From: Shewanella waksmanii ATCC BAA-643
GTDB taxonomy: Bacteria; Pseudomonadota; Gammaproteobacteria; Enterobacterales; Shewanellaceae
Assembly: GCF_000518805.1 (NCBI RefSeq)
Contig: NZ_JAEH01000009.1
Location: 62,001-126,000, forward strand
Reading direction: 5' to 3'
DNA: 64,000 nucleotides
Each line of letters begins with the position of its first letter. The stretch's first letter is position 1. Made by a program: the position numbers and the translations under genes. A model generated the notes under the pieces. That model was given only the letters and a program-made list of their open reading frames with translations, was not told the origin of the DNA and did no database searches. Of the stretch, positions 38,301 to 46,673 are shown one piece after another.

Positions 38301-38608
38301 ATCGTATTAACCAATTGCGCCAGCAAGGGGTTGAGAAACTGCTCGCGGTAGAACAAGCGGCTAAGTCGCGCTTACGTCCGATTATTATGACCACCATGAC
38401 CACGGCGTTGGGCTTGGCGCCTATGGCGCTGGGTCTAGGAGATGGTAGCGAAGTGCGCGCCCCCATGGCAATTACCGTAATTTTCGGTCTCACCTTGGCA
38501 ACCTTGTTGACACTGGTGGTGATTCCTGTGCTCTACGCGCTGTTTGATCGCAAACAATTCGACACCGACCCTCAGCCAGCATCGACTAGCAAGGAGGCGT
38601 TAGTATGA
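35354..38608 (+). CDS. RND-family efflux transporter, first pump
   Basis: A 1084-residue inner-membrane pump with 12 predicted helices and two large periplasmic loops. TM4 carries GLLVDNAIVVLEN (about 36540-36580), where the acidic pair of AcrB-type pumps is Asp-Asn. The C-terminal half has VVNNAIVLVDRIN. Between the sixth and seventh helices there is an extra segment (about residues 495-575) rich in Pro/Lys and then strongly hydrophobic, absent from the next pump. CAGGGAG before the ATG at 35354 decides the start over an upstream frame inside the adaptor gene. Its end overlaps the second pump by ATGA. Confidence 0.9.
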   Translation: MSIINTSVKRPISVWMFMLAIILFGMVGFSRLAVKLLPDLSYPTITIRTQYIGAAPVEVEQLVSKPIEEAVGIVKGLRKISSISRSGMSDVVLEFEWGTEMDMASLDVREKLDTIELPLDVKKPLLLRFNPNLDPIVRLALSVPDASSAELKQMRTYAEEELKRNLESLTGVAAVRLSGGLEREVHIQLNQNKLSQLNLNAENIRNRIAEENINLSAGKVVQGDREYLVRTLNQFNSLDELGQIIIYRDDQTLVRLFEVATITDAHKERNDITRIGSQESIELAIYKEGDANTVAVARKVTAELANLNAKSEKAQLEVIYDQSEFIESAVKEVTSAALIGSLLAMLVIYLFLRDIIPTLIISISIPFSVIATFNMMYFAGISLNIMSLGGIALAVGLLVDNAIVVLENIDRCKKAGMNKLEAAVTGTKEVAGAIFASTLTTLAVFIPLVFVDGVAGALFSDQALTVTFALLASLFVALTTIPMLASREGFKALPQLIKPEPKPKPVGKMAKIKHYSATVFSFPFIVLFSYLPSLLLTVGLMIGRTIAWAAGMIMRPITAAFNWSYQLLEKLYHGLLSQALRHKVTTIAIAVAITAGAGSLVPRLGMELIPPMNQGEFYMEVLLPPGTQVSETDRVLQTLALSIKDREDVKHAYSQAGSGGLMTSDTSRGGENWGRLQVVLADHQAFNAVTEVLRTTAMRIPELEAKIQHPELFSFKTPLEIEVTGYDLPLLKQTADDLVNALSDSERFADINTSLRDGQPELSIQFDHARLAALGMDAPTVANRIAQRIGGTIASQYTVRDRKIDILVRSEVQERDQISDIDSMIINPNSSQPIPLSAVADISLDLGPSAINRISQQRVAIVSANLAYGDLNEAVKEARQILNMQTIPSSIQVRFGGQNEEMEHSFQSLQIALVLAVFLVYLVMASQFESLLHPLLILIAVPMAVGGSILGLYITQTHLSVVVFIGLIMLAGIVVNNAIVLVDRINQLRQQGVEKLLAVEQAAKSRLRPIIMTTMTTALGLAPMALGLGDGSEVRAPMAITVIFGLTLATLLTLVVIPVLYALFDRKQFDTDPQPASTSKEALV

Positions 38609-41600
38609 ATATAACCCGTCAAGCTTTAAAGCGACCGGTCACCACAAGCATGTTTTTTGTTGCCATCTTGCTGTTTGGCATGGCATCGAGTCGTCTACTG
38701 CCATTGGAGATGTTCCCTGGTATTGATATTCCACAGGTATTCATTGAGGTGCCCTATTCCGGCTCAACGCCTGCAGAAGTTGAACGTGATATCACTAATG
38801 TGTTGGAAGAGTCGTTAGCAACCATGGGCGGCATTGATGAGCTACGCAGCCGTTCTTCACAAAATGGCGCCGAAATTGAGCTGCGCATGAAGTGGGGACA
38901 AAATGTCGCCACTAAAAGCTTAGAAGCGCGGGAGAAAATCGATGCGGTGCGCCACTTGCTACCGAAAGATGTTGAGCGAGTGTTCATTCGTCAGTTCTCA
39001 ACCGCCGATATGCCCGTGCTCACCATTCGAATATCCAGCGAGCGTGAACTATCCGGCGCCTTTGACCTGCTCGATAAGCAGTTAAAGCAACCATTAGAGC
39101 GCGTGGAAGGGGTCTCGCAAGTTGCGCTGTACGGTGTTGAACAAAAGCAGATAGAAATCAGGATTAATGCAGACAAGCTCAGTGCAAGCGGCATTAGCGT
39201 GCAAACCCTGCAGCGCCGTTTAGGTCAAGAGAACTTTGTGATTAGTGCTGGCTCACTGCGGTCTGCTAATCAAGTATTGCAAGTCTCTCCTAAAGGCGAA
39301 TTCCTCGATTTAGATCAGATAGCTCAAGTGGTGCTCGCGCCTGGCATTCGCTTAGGCGACATCGCCAGTGTTAATTTTGCCCTGCCAGAGCGTTTTGAAG
39401 GTCGTCACTTAGATCAAAACTACGCCGTGGGATTGGATGTATTTAAAGAATCAGGTGCCAATCTTGTCGATGTGTCAGAGCGCGTGCTAAAAGTGATTGA
39501 AGCTGCGAAAGAGGACAAGCAGTTTAATGGCATTAAATTGTATGTCATGGAAGATCAAGCTTACGGGGTTAAGTCTTCTTTGACCGATCTGCTCACCGCA
39601 GGATTGATCGGTGCCCTGTTGTCCATTGCGGTTTTGTACTTGTTCATTCGCAACCTAAAAATGACCTTAGTGGTGGTATCTTCAGTACCAATTGCAATTG
39701 GTATGACGCTGGCCGCCATGTGCCTACTAGGCTATAGTCTCAACATTCTTTCAATGATGGGCTTGCTGCTTGCCGTGGGTATGCTGATTGATAATGCGGT
39801 GGTGGTGTGTGAGAGCGTACTGCAGCAAAAACAGCAACAAAACGTCGATAAGCAATCTCTTGCCGACAACCAAAGCGCAGTGCTAAAAGGGGTTAACAAA
39901 GTCGCATTAGCGGTATTAGCCGGCACGCTCACAACCGCTATCGTGTTTTTGCCCAATATCTTTGGTGTGAAAGTTGAAATGACCATCTTCCTTGAGCACG
40001 TGGCCATTTCTATCTGTATTTCTCTGGCCGCCTCCCTGCTGGTAGCGAAAACCTTAATCCCGTTAATGCTAAGCCGGATGGATTTTGACTTAGACAAGCA
40101 AAACCACACGGGCAAATTGCAACATTACTATCAGCAATCGCTCAACTGGGTGCTTACCCATCCTAAAATCTCTGGAGTGATTGCCATTTTAATGTTGGTA
40201 TCGACCGCCCTTCCCTTAAGTATGGTCCAGCAGGACCAGCAAGATGGTGCCAGCAATAACCGCTTGTTTATTAACTATCAAGTTGAGGGACGTCATAGCC
40301 TAGAGGTCACCGAAGCGATGATTAATCGCATGGAAGATTACCTCTACGCTAATCAAGAAGCGTTTCACATTGAATCGGTATATAGCTTTTACTCTCCAGA
40401 CCGAGGACAGTCGACGTTAATTTTGCATGAAGATACCGATGTCAATATCAATGAGCTCAAACGCACCATTCGTGAGGGATTTCCTAAGTTTGCAATCGCT
40501 AAACCGCAGTTTGGTTGGGGCAGCGAAAACAACGGTATTCGGGTCACCTTAACGGGTCGCTCAACTGCTGAACTTATCAGCTTGAGCGAGCAAGTGCTGC
40601 CACTATTAAGTGATATTGAAGGGCTCGCTGATGTGCGCTCTGAGCTTAACGGTGCTCAGCAAGAGGTAGTGATTCAAATTGACCGTCAAATGGCAGCCAG
40701 GCTTGACTTAAAACTCAATGAAGTGGCGTCAGCTATCTCAATGGCATTACGAGGCAGTCAATTACGCTCATTTAGACATGATCCCAGCGGCGAGCTACGA
40801 ATTGAGCTTGCTTATGACCGTCAATGGCGTGATTCGCTGGAACGTTTAAAGCAACTGCCCATAGTGCGACTAGAAAATCGCGTCTATACCTTAGAAAGCC
40901 TAGCGACTGTCGCAATTCAGCCTAGATTTGACACCATACGACACTATGATCGCCAAACAGCATTATCTATTGGGGCTAACTTGGACGAAATCACGACCGA
41001 AGAAGCACAAAAGCAAATAAGCCTAGTGATGGACGCGATTGAATTCCCACCAGGGTATGACTATTCACTGCGCGGTGGTTTCCAGCGTCAAGATGAAGAC
41101 CAAGCCATCATGGTGACCAATATGCTGCTGGCCATTGCAATGATTTACATCGTTATGGCAGCCCTGTTTGAGTCACTGTTATTGCCTACTGCTATTATTA
41201 CCTCAATCTTGTTCTCTATCACCGGGGTATTTTGGGCGCTGCTAGTTACCGGCACACCAATGTCGGTCATGGCGATGATAGGCATACTGATCTTAATGGG
41301 GATAGTGGTCAATAATGGCATTGTTTTAGTGGACCAAATCAACCAGAAGACGCCGGACTTGGCGGAGTTAACCCAAGCGGTACATCAAGTATGTATCACT
41401 CGGTTGCGTCCTGTGTTGATGACAGTGGGGACCACAGTATTAGGTCTTGTACCACTCGCAATGGGCGACACTCAAATTGGTGGCGGTGGCCCGTCATATT
41501 CACCTATGGCGATCGCCATTATCGGTGGACTGACCTTCTCTACGTTAACGAGCTTGTATTTGGTGCCGCTGTGTTATCAAGGCCTGTACCGTATGCGTCA

Positions 41601-41670
41601 CCGAGCGGGCATGAAGCTATCGCAAGCCGATGCAACATCAAGACGTTTGTTACCTTGGGTACATCACTAA
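38605..41670 (+). CDS. RND-family efflux transporter, second pump
   Basis: A 1021-residue pump of normal length, starting 4 bp inside the end of the first (ATGA overlap), so the two are translated together. TM4 region is GMLIDNAVVVCES, again with Asp-Asn, and the second half has VVNNGIVLVDQIN. The linker between helix 6 and 7 is short. Two pumps with one adaptor resembles heteromeric systems such as MdtABC; whether these two mix in one trimer is inference. A terminator follows at 41705. Confidence 0.9.
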   Translation: MNITRQALKRPVTTSMFFVAILLFGMASSRLLPLEMFPGIDIPQVFIEVPYSGSTPAEVERDITNVLEESLATMGGIDELRSRSSQNGAEIELRMKWGQNVATKSLEAREKIDAVRHLLPKDVERVFIRQFSTADMPVLTIRISSERELSGAFDLLDKQLKQPLERVEGVSQVALYGVEQKQIEIRINADKLSASGISVQTLQRRLGQENFVISAGSLRSANQVLQVSPKGEFLDLDQIAQVVLAPGIRLGDIASVNFALPERFEGRHLDQNYAVGLDVFKESGANLVDVSERVLKVIEAAKEDKQFNGIKLYVMEDQAYGVKSSLTDLLTAGLIGALLSIAVLYLFIRNLKMTLVVVSSVPIAIGMTLAAMCLLGYSLNILSMMGLLLAVGMLIDNAVVVCESVLQQKQQQNVDKQSLADNQSAVLKGVNKVALAVLAGTLTTAIVFLPNIFGVKVEMTIFLEHVAISICISLAASLLVAKTLIPLMLSRMDFDLDKQNHTGKLQHYYQQSLNWVLTHPKISGVIAILMLVSTALPLSMVQQDQQDGASNNRLFINYQVEGRHSLEVTEAMINRMEDYLYANQEAFHIESVYSFYSPDRGQSTLILHEDTDVNINELKRTIREGFPKFAIAKPQFGWGSENNGIRVTLTGRSTAELISLSEQVLPLLSDIEGLADVRSELNGAQQEVVIQIDRQMAARLDLKLNEVASAISMALRGSQLRSFRHDPSGELRIELAYDRQWRDSLERLKQLPIVRLENRVYTLESLATVAIQPRFDTIRHYDRQTALSIGANLDEITTEEAQKQISLVMDAIEFPPGYDYSLRGGFQRQDEDQAIMVTNMLLAIAMIYIVMAALFESLLLPTAIITSILFSITGVFWALLVTGTPMSVMAMIGILILMGIVVNNGIVLVDQINQKTPDLAELTQAVHQVCITRLRPVLMTVGTTVLGLVPLAMGDTQIGGGGPSYSPMAIAIIGGLTFSTLTSLYLVPLCYQGLYRMRHRAGMKLSQADATSRRLLPWVHH

Positions 41671-41704
41671 GCCACAGACATAACCTTATTCTGCACCACA
41701 AAAG

Positions 41705-41727
41705 AAGCGGCTAAATGCCGCTTTTTT
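41705..41727 (+). terminator. rho-independent terminator of the RND operon
   Basis: AAGCGGC (41705-41711) and GCCGCTT (41717-41723) with loop TAAAT and a T-run to 41727. It begins 35 bp after the second pump stop. Confidence 0.88.
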
Positions 41728-41819
41728 AATGCCTGAAACATTAGAAATGGTAATTATTTGCAGCTACGAATAAATGCAGTTAAGTTAAGCGTTAGGAAAA
41801 TGTTAACGGAACCAATTCA

Positions 41820-42698
41820 ATGATAACCATAAAAACAAAGATTTGGGCAATAGCAGCAATGACCTTGGCCAGCACTGCTTTTTACAGTCACGCGACAAAA
41901 GATAAGTATGCTGATGTGGAAATCAAAGCGACTAAGCTATCAGACAACGCCTACATGTTCACCGGTGCAGGTGGCAATATCGGTGTCTCAGTGGGCCCCG
42001 ATGGCATCATTATTATCGACAATCAATTTGCGCCTTTGGCTGGTAAGATTTCAGCGACATTAGCTGACATCCAACTAGGATTACCTAAGTACATCATCAA
42101 TACCCACTATCATGGCGATCATACTGGTGGTAACAATACCTTCGGCCAAACGGGGACGATTTTCGCTCACAATAACGTGCTGAAGCGTCTCAGCGCTAAC
42201 CCATCTTATAAAGATGTGGGTTTGCCAACAATCACTTACTCCACAGACACTTCGATTCACGCCAATGGCGATGTGCTAACACTGATGCATGCTGGCGCTG
42301 GACACACTGATGGCGATAGCATTGTTTTATGGCAAAAAGAGAATATTGTTCATATGGGTGATCTGTTTTTTAAAGATCGTTTCCCCTATGTCGATCTTGA
42401 TGCCGGGGGTTCCGTTAAGGGTTACCGAGACAATGTGGCCAAAGTGATTCGTAAAATCGATGCCGATACTGTGGTGATACCTGGACACGGTTCACTGGCG
42501 ACGCGCGATGATCTCATTCGCTTCAAGCACATGTTAGATGCATCAATTAACTGGATGGAAAGTCAACTTGCTAATGGTGGCTCGCTGGAAGATATTCAAG
42601 CGAAAGGCATGCCTGAGCAGTGGAAAGATTGGGGCTGGCGCTTTATCTCTGAAGAGCGTTGGATAGCAACGCTACACAAAGGACTGTCGCCACAATAA
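41820..42698 (+). CDS. exported metallo-beta-lactamase-fold hydrolase
   Basis: A 292-residue protein with an N-terminal signal peptide (about 1-25, cleavage near SHA). The zinc site is complete: His96, His98, Asp100 and His101 in THYHGDHTGG, His162 in GAGHTDGDS, Asp181 in HMGDLF, and His223 in IPGHG. It is a periplasmic metallo-hydrolase; the fold covers lactamases, lactonases and thioesterases. The spacing does not mark a classical antibiotic beta-lactamase and I would not call it resistance without testing. It stands alone between two terminator-like elements. Confidence 0.85.
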   Translation: MITIKTKIWAIAAMTLASTAFYSHATKDKYADVEIKATKLSDNAYMFTGAGGNIGVSVGPDGIIIIDNQFAPLAGKISATLADIQLGLPKYIINTHYHGDHTGGNNTFGQTGTIFAHNNVLKRLSANPSYKDVGLPTITYSTDTSIHANGDVLTLMHAGAGHTDGDSIVLWQKENIVHMGDLFFKDRFPYVDLDAGGSVKGYRDNVAKVIRKIDADTVVIPGHGSLATRDDLIRFKHMLDASINWMESQLANGGSLEDIQAKGMPEQWKDWGWRFISEERWIATLHKGLSPQ

Positions 42699-42710
42699 TC
42701 ATCCAGCCCG

Positions 42711-42755
42711 CCTATATATTGGTTACTTAAAGTGTTTAAGTAACCAATATATAGG
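42711..42755. repeat. long perfect inverted repeat spanning the end of the kinase-like gene
   Basis: 21-bp arms (42711-42731 and 42735-42755) around a 3-nt GTG loop. The inner part of the repeat is coding: the last eleven or so codons and the stop of the minus-strand gene lie inside the right arm and loop. No T-run follows on either strand, so it is not a normal intrinsic terminator, though it could stop convergent transcription or protect mRNA ends. Confidence 0.85.
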
Positions 42756-43436
42756 GCGTAGATCTTTACCGCCGATGTTTTTAAGCGGTGCCACTATCCA
42801 ATTCGCCCACTGCCATGCTTTCATTTTAACACGCGCTGCCTGCCAGATAGTCTCGCCTTGCGCTTGTCGATACGCTTCAATTGCCGCATCAACAATATCT
42901 TCATGTTCGCCGATATAGCGATATAAACTGTGGATATAAACAAGCAAGTCGCGCACCTGTTGGTCGTGGATATCTTGCTGACTTTGGTTGGCTTCAAAAT
43001 CGATAAATGCCACTTGCCCATCCTGCCAGCTAATATCTCTTAGTGCAGGCCGGCCATGGGCCAAACCCAATTGATGAAGTTCAGCGAGGGCAATGGCAGA
43101 ATCGACAACCACTTGCTGTAATTGCACTTTAGGCGTTTTCGGATCGTATGCCCATTGGGTGACTGTGCGGCCCACATCAGCAACCACCAAATAATGGCTG
43201 CCGTGACTGACGAGTTGAGGCACTGCAGCACCTTTGGCCGCTAAAGATTGCAAAGTGGCAATCTCTTTATGCAATGCTATATCAGGTTGTTGCTTCAAAA
43301 AACGCATTGCTCCGGTGAGTTTCTCGGCCTGTTTCAGCCAATAACGCTTACCTTGGTGCTCAAAACTCACAATACGTTCGCCAGCATGTTCAAGTAATTG
43401 CTGCTCAATAACATCAGCTAATGATTGACTCTTCAC
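42723..43436 (-). CDS. protein-kinase-fold phosphotransferase, possibly lipopolysaccharide-related
   Basis: A 237-residue protein, not firmly recognised. A possible ATP-site Lys35 lies in YWLKQA, the catalytic-loop position reads HGRPALRDISW (His127-Arg133-Asp134) and the DFG position reads FIDFE (Asp146). Where kinases carry the catalytic Asp after HG there is Arg129, so activity may rest on Asp134 or be lost. The shape recalls small bacterial KdkA/RIO-like kinases. Position beside lpxK and msbA suggests a lipid A or Kdo role, which is inference. CAGGGAG precedes the ATG. Confidence 0.6.
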   Translation of the reverse strand: MKSQSLADVIEQQLLEHAGERIVSFEHQGKRYWLKQAEKLTGAMRFLKQQPDIALHKEIATLQSLAAKGAAVPQLVSHGSHYLVVADVGRTVTQWAYDPKTPKVQLQQVVVDSAIALAELHQLGLAHGRPALRDISWQDGQVAFIDFEANQSQQDIHDQQVRDLLVYIHSLYRYIGEHEDIVDAAIEAYRQAQGETIWQAARVKMKAWQWANWIVAPLKNIGGKDLRPIYWLLKHFK

Positions 43437-43629
43437 GCATCGACTCCCTGATAAAATAGCGCTGAATTATGCGCATTTACCAAGGGAAATGCAATGTTAT
43501 CGGTATGGCAGGAGGGCTTAACGGCGTGAAAATAACCGATTCTATGCAGGTTAACAAACTGATATACGGGCCGATGAGCTTGCACTATTGTAAAGCTCAC
43601 CAGCTCGATGTATTTGCCGTCAATCTGAA

Positions 43630-43809
43630 TTACGCTTCAGATTGCAGTGGCTCAGCTTTGTTTTCTAATAGTACAGGAATACCATCGTTTATCGCATAAG
43701 CTAAGCGGTCAACCTTACAAATAAGCTGTTGTTTATCTTTGTTATATTCTAACTTACCCTTACATACTGGGCAGGCAATAATATCCAGCAATTTTTTATC
43801 AAACGCCAT
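43630..43809 (-). CDS. ycaR: Trm112-family zinc-ribbon protein YcaR
   Basis: A 59-residue protein. It reads [20 protein letters not shown] at the start and ends [18 protein letters not shown]. Cys13, Cys16 and Cys31 match the Trm112/YcaR zinc-ribbon pattern and the DGIPVLL end is diagnostic. AAGGAA precedes the ATG. Its start overlaps the end of lpxK by 11 bp, as in the msbA-lpxK-ycaR order of enterobacteria, so it is cotranscribed. In E. coli kdsB follows; here it does not. The function is not settled; partners of methyltransferases are known for the family. Confidence 0.93.
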   Translation of the reverse strand: MAFDKKLLDIIACPVCKGKLEYNKDKQQLICKVDRLAYAINDGIPVLLENKAEPLQSEA

Positions 43810-44821
43810 TCGGGTTTCCTTTTTTATGCGCTAGTTGATGGTGAATCTTGGCCATCAACGCTGTTTCAAATTCGGTGGATAGCTTGGCACTTACCGGCAA
43901 ATACCACCAGTTATCTTTTGCAAAATCGCGACATTTAACCGCATCTTTTTCGGTCATGATGACTAAGCCATTATCGCTAACCGCTTCAATGTCTGCGGCA
44001 GTCAACATTTGATGATCATCAAAACCATGTTGTTTTCGAGTGTTAAATCCAGCCTGAGATAGGGTGTCAAAAAATCGCTGCGGATTGCCAATAGCGGCGA
44101 TGGCATGCCAATCCTCACTGAGCGCTGGCGTTGCCCCTTGATACATAGGGTTAACCGGCCTAATGGCTTCGGTCACTAAGCTCATGGTTTCGCCTACTGC
44201 GGTGGCGATGCCATTGTTGATCACAAAATCCACGTGTTGTAAGCGCCATGCACCTTCACGCAACGGACCGGCAGGAATTAAACACCGATTGCCTAATTGC
44301 CGCTGCCCATCTATCAATACCAGTTCAATATCTCTCGCTAAAGCATAATGTTGTAAACCATCGTCACTGATAACCACATCAATATCATATTCATTGACTA
44401 GTGCTTGCGCAGCGGCAACCCGACTTGCACCAATCACCATAGGTACCGACGTCCGGCTTACAATCATTAATGGCTCATCACCCACCTGTTGTGCTTCAGA
44501 TTGTGGCGTTACATGCCGCACACCCTCAAAGCTCACGCCATAACCACGACTAATCACACCGGGTTTGAGTCCATGCTGACGGAGCAGATTAATAAGATAG
44601 ACAACCGTAGGCGATTTGCCACTGCCGCCGACTGTGATATTGCCTACCACAATGACCGGTGCATCAACACGAGTGGTTTGTTTGATCTTATAGGTAAACA
44701 AGCCCCGCCTTACCGCGGTAATAACGGCAAACAAGCCCGACAGTGGCAGCAACAATAGCCACAATAATCTGGTGCCTGCCGTGGGTTTCCCATACCACAA
44801 CCGATTGACAAACGCCTGCAT
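43799..44821 (-). CDS. lpxK: tetraacyldisaccharide 4'-kinase
   Basis: A 340-residue inner-membrane kinase that phosphorylates the lipid A disaccharide at the 4' position. The P-loop is [13 protein letters not shown] (60-72); the N-terminal hydrophobic helix (about 18-36) anchors it; [12 protein letters not shown] is the family catalytic region. It starts directly after the msbA stop (44822) and overlaps ycaR at its 3' end, so the block is coupled. Confidence 0.95.
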   Translation of the reverse strand: MQAFVNRLWYGKPTAGTRLLWLLLLPLSGLFAVITAVRRGLFTYKIKQTTRVDAPVIVVGNITVGGSGKSPTVVYLINLLRQHGLKPGVISRGYGVSFEGVRHVTPQSEAQQVGDEPLMIVSRTSVPMVIGASRVAAAQALVNEYDIDVVISDDGLQHYALARDIELVLIDGQRQLGNRCLIPAGPLREGAWRLQHVDFVINNGIATAVGETMSLVTEAIRPVNPMYQGATPALSEDWHAIAAIGNPQRFFDTLSQAGFNTRKQHGFDDHQMLTAADIEAVSDNGLVIMTEKDAVKCRDFAKDNWWYLPVSAKLSTEFETALMAKIHHQLAHKKGNPNGV

Positions 44822-46639
44822 CTAACTACCGAACTGCATCTGATATAGGTTGTAGTACACACCTTGCTTAGCCAGCAAACTATCGTGGGTGCCGCGCTCA
44901 ATAATCTTACCTTGGTCAACCACCAAAATCTGATCAGCATTCTCAATCGTCGATAATCGGTGCGCAATCACAATTGATGTGCGGTTTTGGCGTAGATTAT
45001 CCAAACCGCCTTGAATGGCTTTTTCAGATTCAGTATCCAGAGCCGATGTTGCTTCATCTAACACCAGTAACGGTGCATCTCTTAATATCGCCCGGGCAAT
45101 GGCAATGCGTTGACGTTGGCCGCCTGATAACATCACGCCATTTTCACCCACTTGGGTTTGCAACCCTTCAGGTAATTGTTCAATAAACTCCATCGCATTG
45201 GCTAACTGCGCAGCGTGCTCTATCTGCTCTTGGCTTACTACACCTGGGTAGGCATAGGCAATATTGGCGGCAATGGTGTCATTAATTAGCGTCACTTGCT
45301 GTGACACTAAAGCAACTTGGCTTCGAAGTGATGCTAATTTATAGTCTCGTAAACTGACATCATCTAACGTGATATCACCCGACTCTAAATCAGAATAAAA
45401 GCGTGTGATAAGGCTCGCAATGGTTGATTTACCCGAACCTGAGCGCCCCACTAACGCTAATGTTTCACCGGGTTTGACACTAAAATCGACACCATCTAAT
45501 GCTAAGCCCTCTTGATTATTGTATCTAAAATCGACCTGTTTGAAGCTTAAGTGACCATTGACGCGCTCGGTTTCAAAGCTACCTTTATCGGTTTCCGCCG
45601 GTACATCTAATAGTTCAAAAATCGTGGTACATGCCGCGATACCGCGCTGAAACTCAGCGTTAACGCGAGTCAGACTCTTAATTGGTTGTAACATAGCTAA
45701 CATTGCCGCCAGAATCGTGGCAAACGTACCTGCGGTTAAATCCGCTTTCATGCTGTCTAAGCTAGAGGCGTATAACACAAACGCCAACGCAAATGAGCCA
45801 ATGACCATCACTAACGGCTGACTGATTGACTGCGCAAGTGCCAGTTTCATCGTACGCGAGCGATTGTCATCATTGACCTTAGCAAAGCGCTTAGATTCGG
45901 TATCTTGACCACCAAACACCAGCACATTTTTATGGCCTTTAATCATCTGCTCAGTGACTGACGTGACGCCACCCATCGCCGCTTGAATTTGCTTAGACAC
46001 CTTACGGAACTTGCGACTCACCACCGCGATAACTAAACCGATCAACGGCCCAACAATCAAAATGCACAGCGACAATTTCCATGAGTTATAAAACATCACC
46101 CCAAGCATACCAATAACGGTAATACCATCGCGCACAATAGTAATCAGCGCGCTTCCCGATGCTCTGGCTATCTGCTCGGTATCGTAAGTCACCCGTGAAA
46201 TCAGATTACCGCTGCTTTCTGAATCGATGTAGCTAACCGGTAAACGTAGATAATGCTCAAACACTTGCTGACGCATATCCATGATCATTCTGGCACTGAT
46301 ATAGGAAATACCGTAGGTAGACAGGAAGTTAGCGAGGCCACGCAGAGTAAACAAGCCTACCACCACAAATGGTGCCATACGCAACACATCGTTGTCGGAA
46401 TCAAAGCCAGCGCCCATTCCTAGATCTACTGCACTGACTGCACCAGTCGCTGAATCAGGAATATTGCTGGCGAAACCTTGATCGATAAAAGGCTTAATTG
46501 AATAAATAAATGTTGCATCGACAAGTCCATAAAGAATCAAGCCGAATACCGACAAACATAGCACCCCTTTTAATGGCACAAAATAAGTTAACAGTCGCAG
46601 AAATACTACGCGAACTTCACTTTGAGAAGATGTCGTCAT
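44822..46639 (-). CDS. msbA: lipid A flippase MsbA
   Basis: A 605-residue half-transporter: six membrane helices in the first ~330 residues, then an ABC domain with Walker A GRSGSGKST, signature LSGGQRQR and Walker B LLVLDEATSALD. It flips lipid A-core across the inner membrane and works as a homodimer. Its stop abuts lpxK. It follows comEC by 34 bp. Confidence 0.95.
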   Translation of the reverse strand: MTTSSQSEVRVVFLRLLTYFVPLKGVLCLSVFGLILYGLVDATFIYSIKPFIDQGFASNIPDSATGAVSAVDLGMGAGFDSDNDVLRMAPFVVVGLFTLRGLANFLSTYGISYISARMIMDMRQQVFEHYLRLPVSYIDSESSGNLISRVTYDTEQIARASGSALITIVRDGITVIGMLGVMFYNSWKLSLCILIVGPLIGLVIAVVSRKFRKVSKQIQAAMGGVTSVTEQMIKGHKNVLVFGGQDTESKRFAKVNDDNRSRTMKLALAQSISQPLVMVIGSFALAFVLYASSLDSMKADLTAGTFATILAAMLAMLQPIKSLTRVNAEFQRGIAACTTIFELLDVPAETDKGSFETERVNGHLSFKQVDFRYNNQEGLALDGVDFSVKPGETLALVGRSGSGKSTIASLITRFYSDLESGDITLDDVSLRDYKLASLRSQVALVSQQVTLINDTIAANIAYAYPGVVSQEQIEHAAQLANAMEFIEQLPEGLQTQVGENGVMLSGGQRQRIAIARAILRDAPLLVLDEATSALDTESEKAIQGGLDNLRQNRTSIVIAHRLSTIENADQILVVDQGKIIERGTHDSLLAKQGVYYNLYQMQFGS

Positions 46640-46673
46640 TTAATAATCTATACTTAAGAACAAAGGTAACATT

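Noticed and set aside
41820..42698. Antibiotic-resistance metallo-beta-lactamase
   Set aside because: The zinc ligands are present but are shared by many hydrolases; nothing else marks it as a resistance enzyme.
43469..43699. Plus-strand 76-codon frame between the kinase-like gene and lpxK
   Set aside because: Its 3' half is antisense to ycaR, which has a clear family match and ribosome site on the minus strand.
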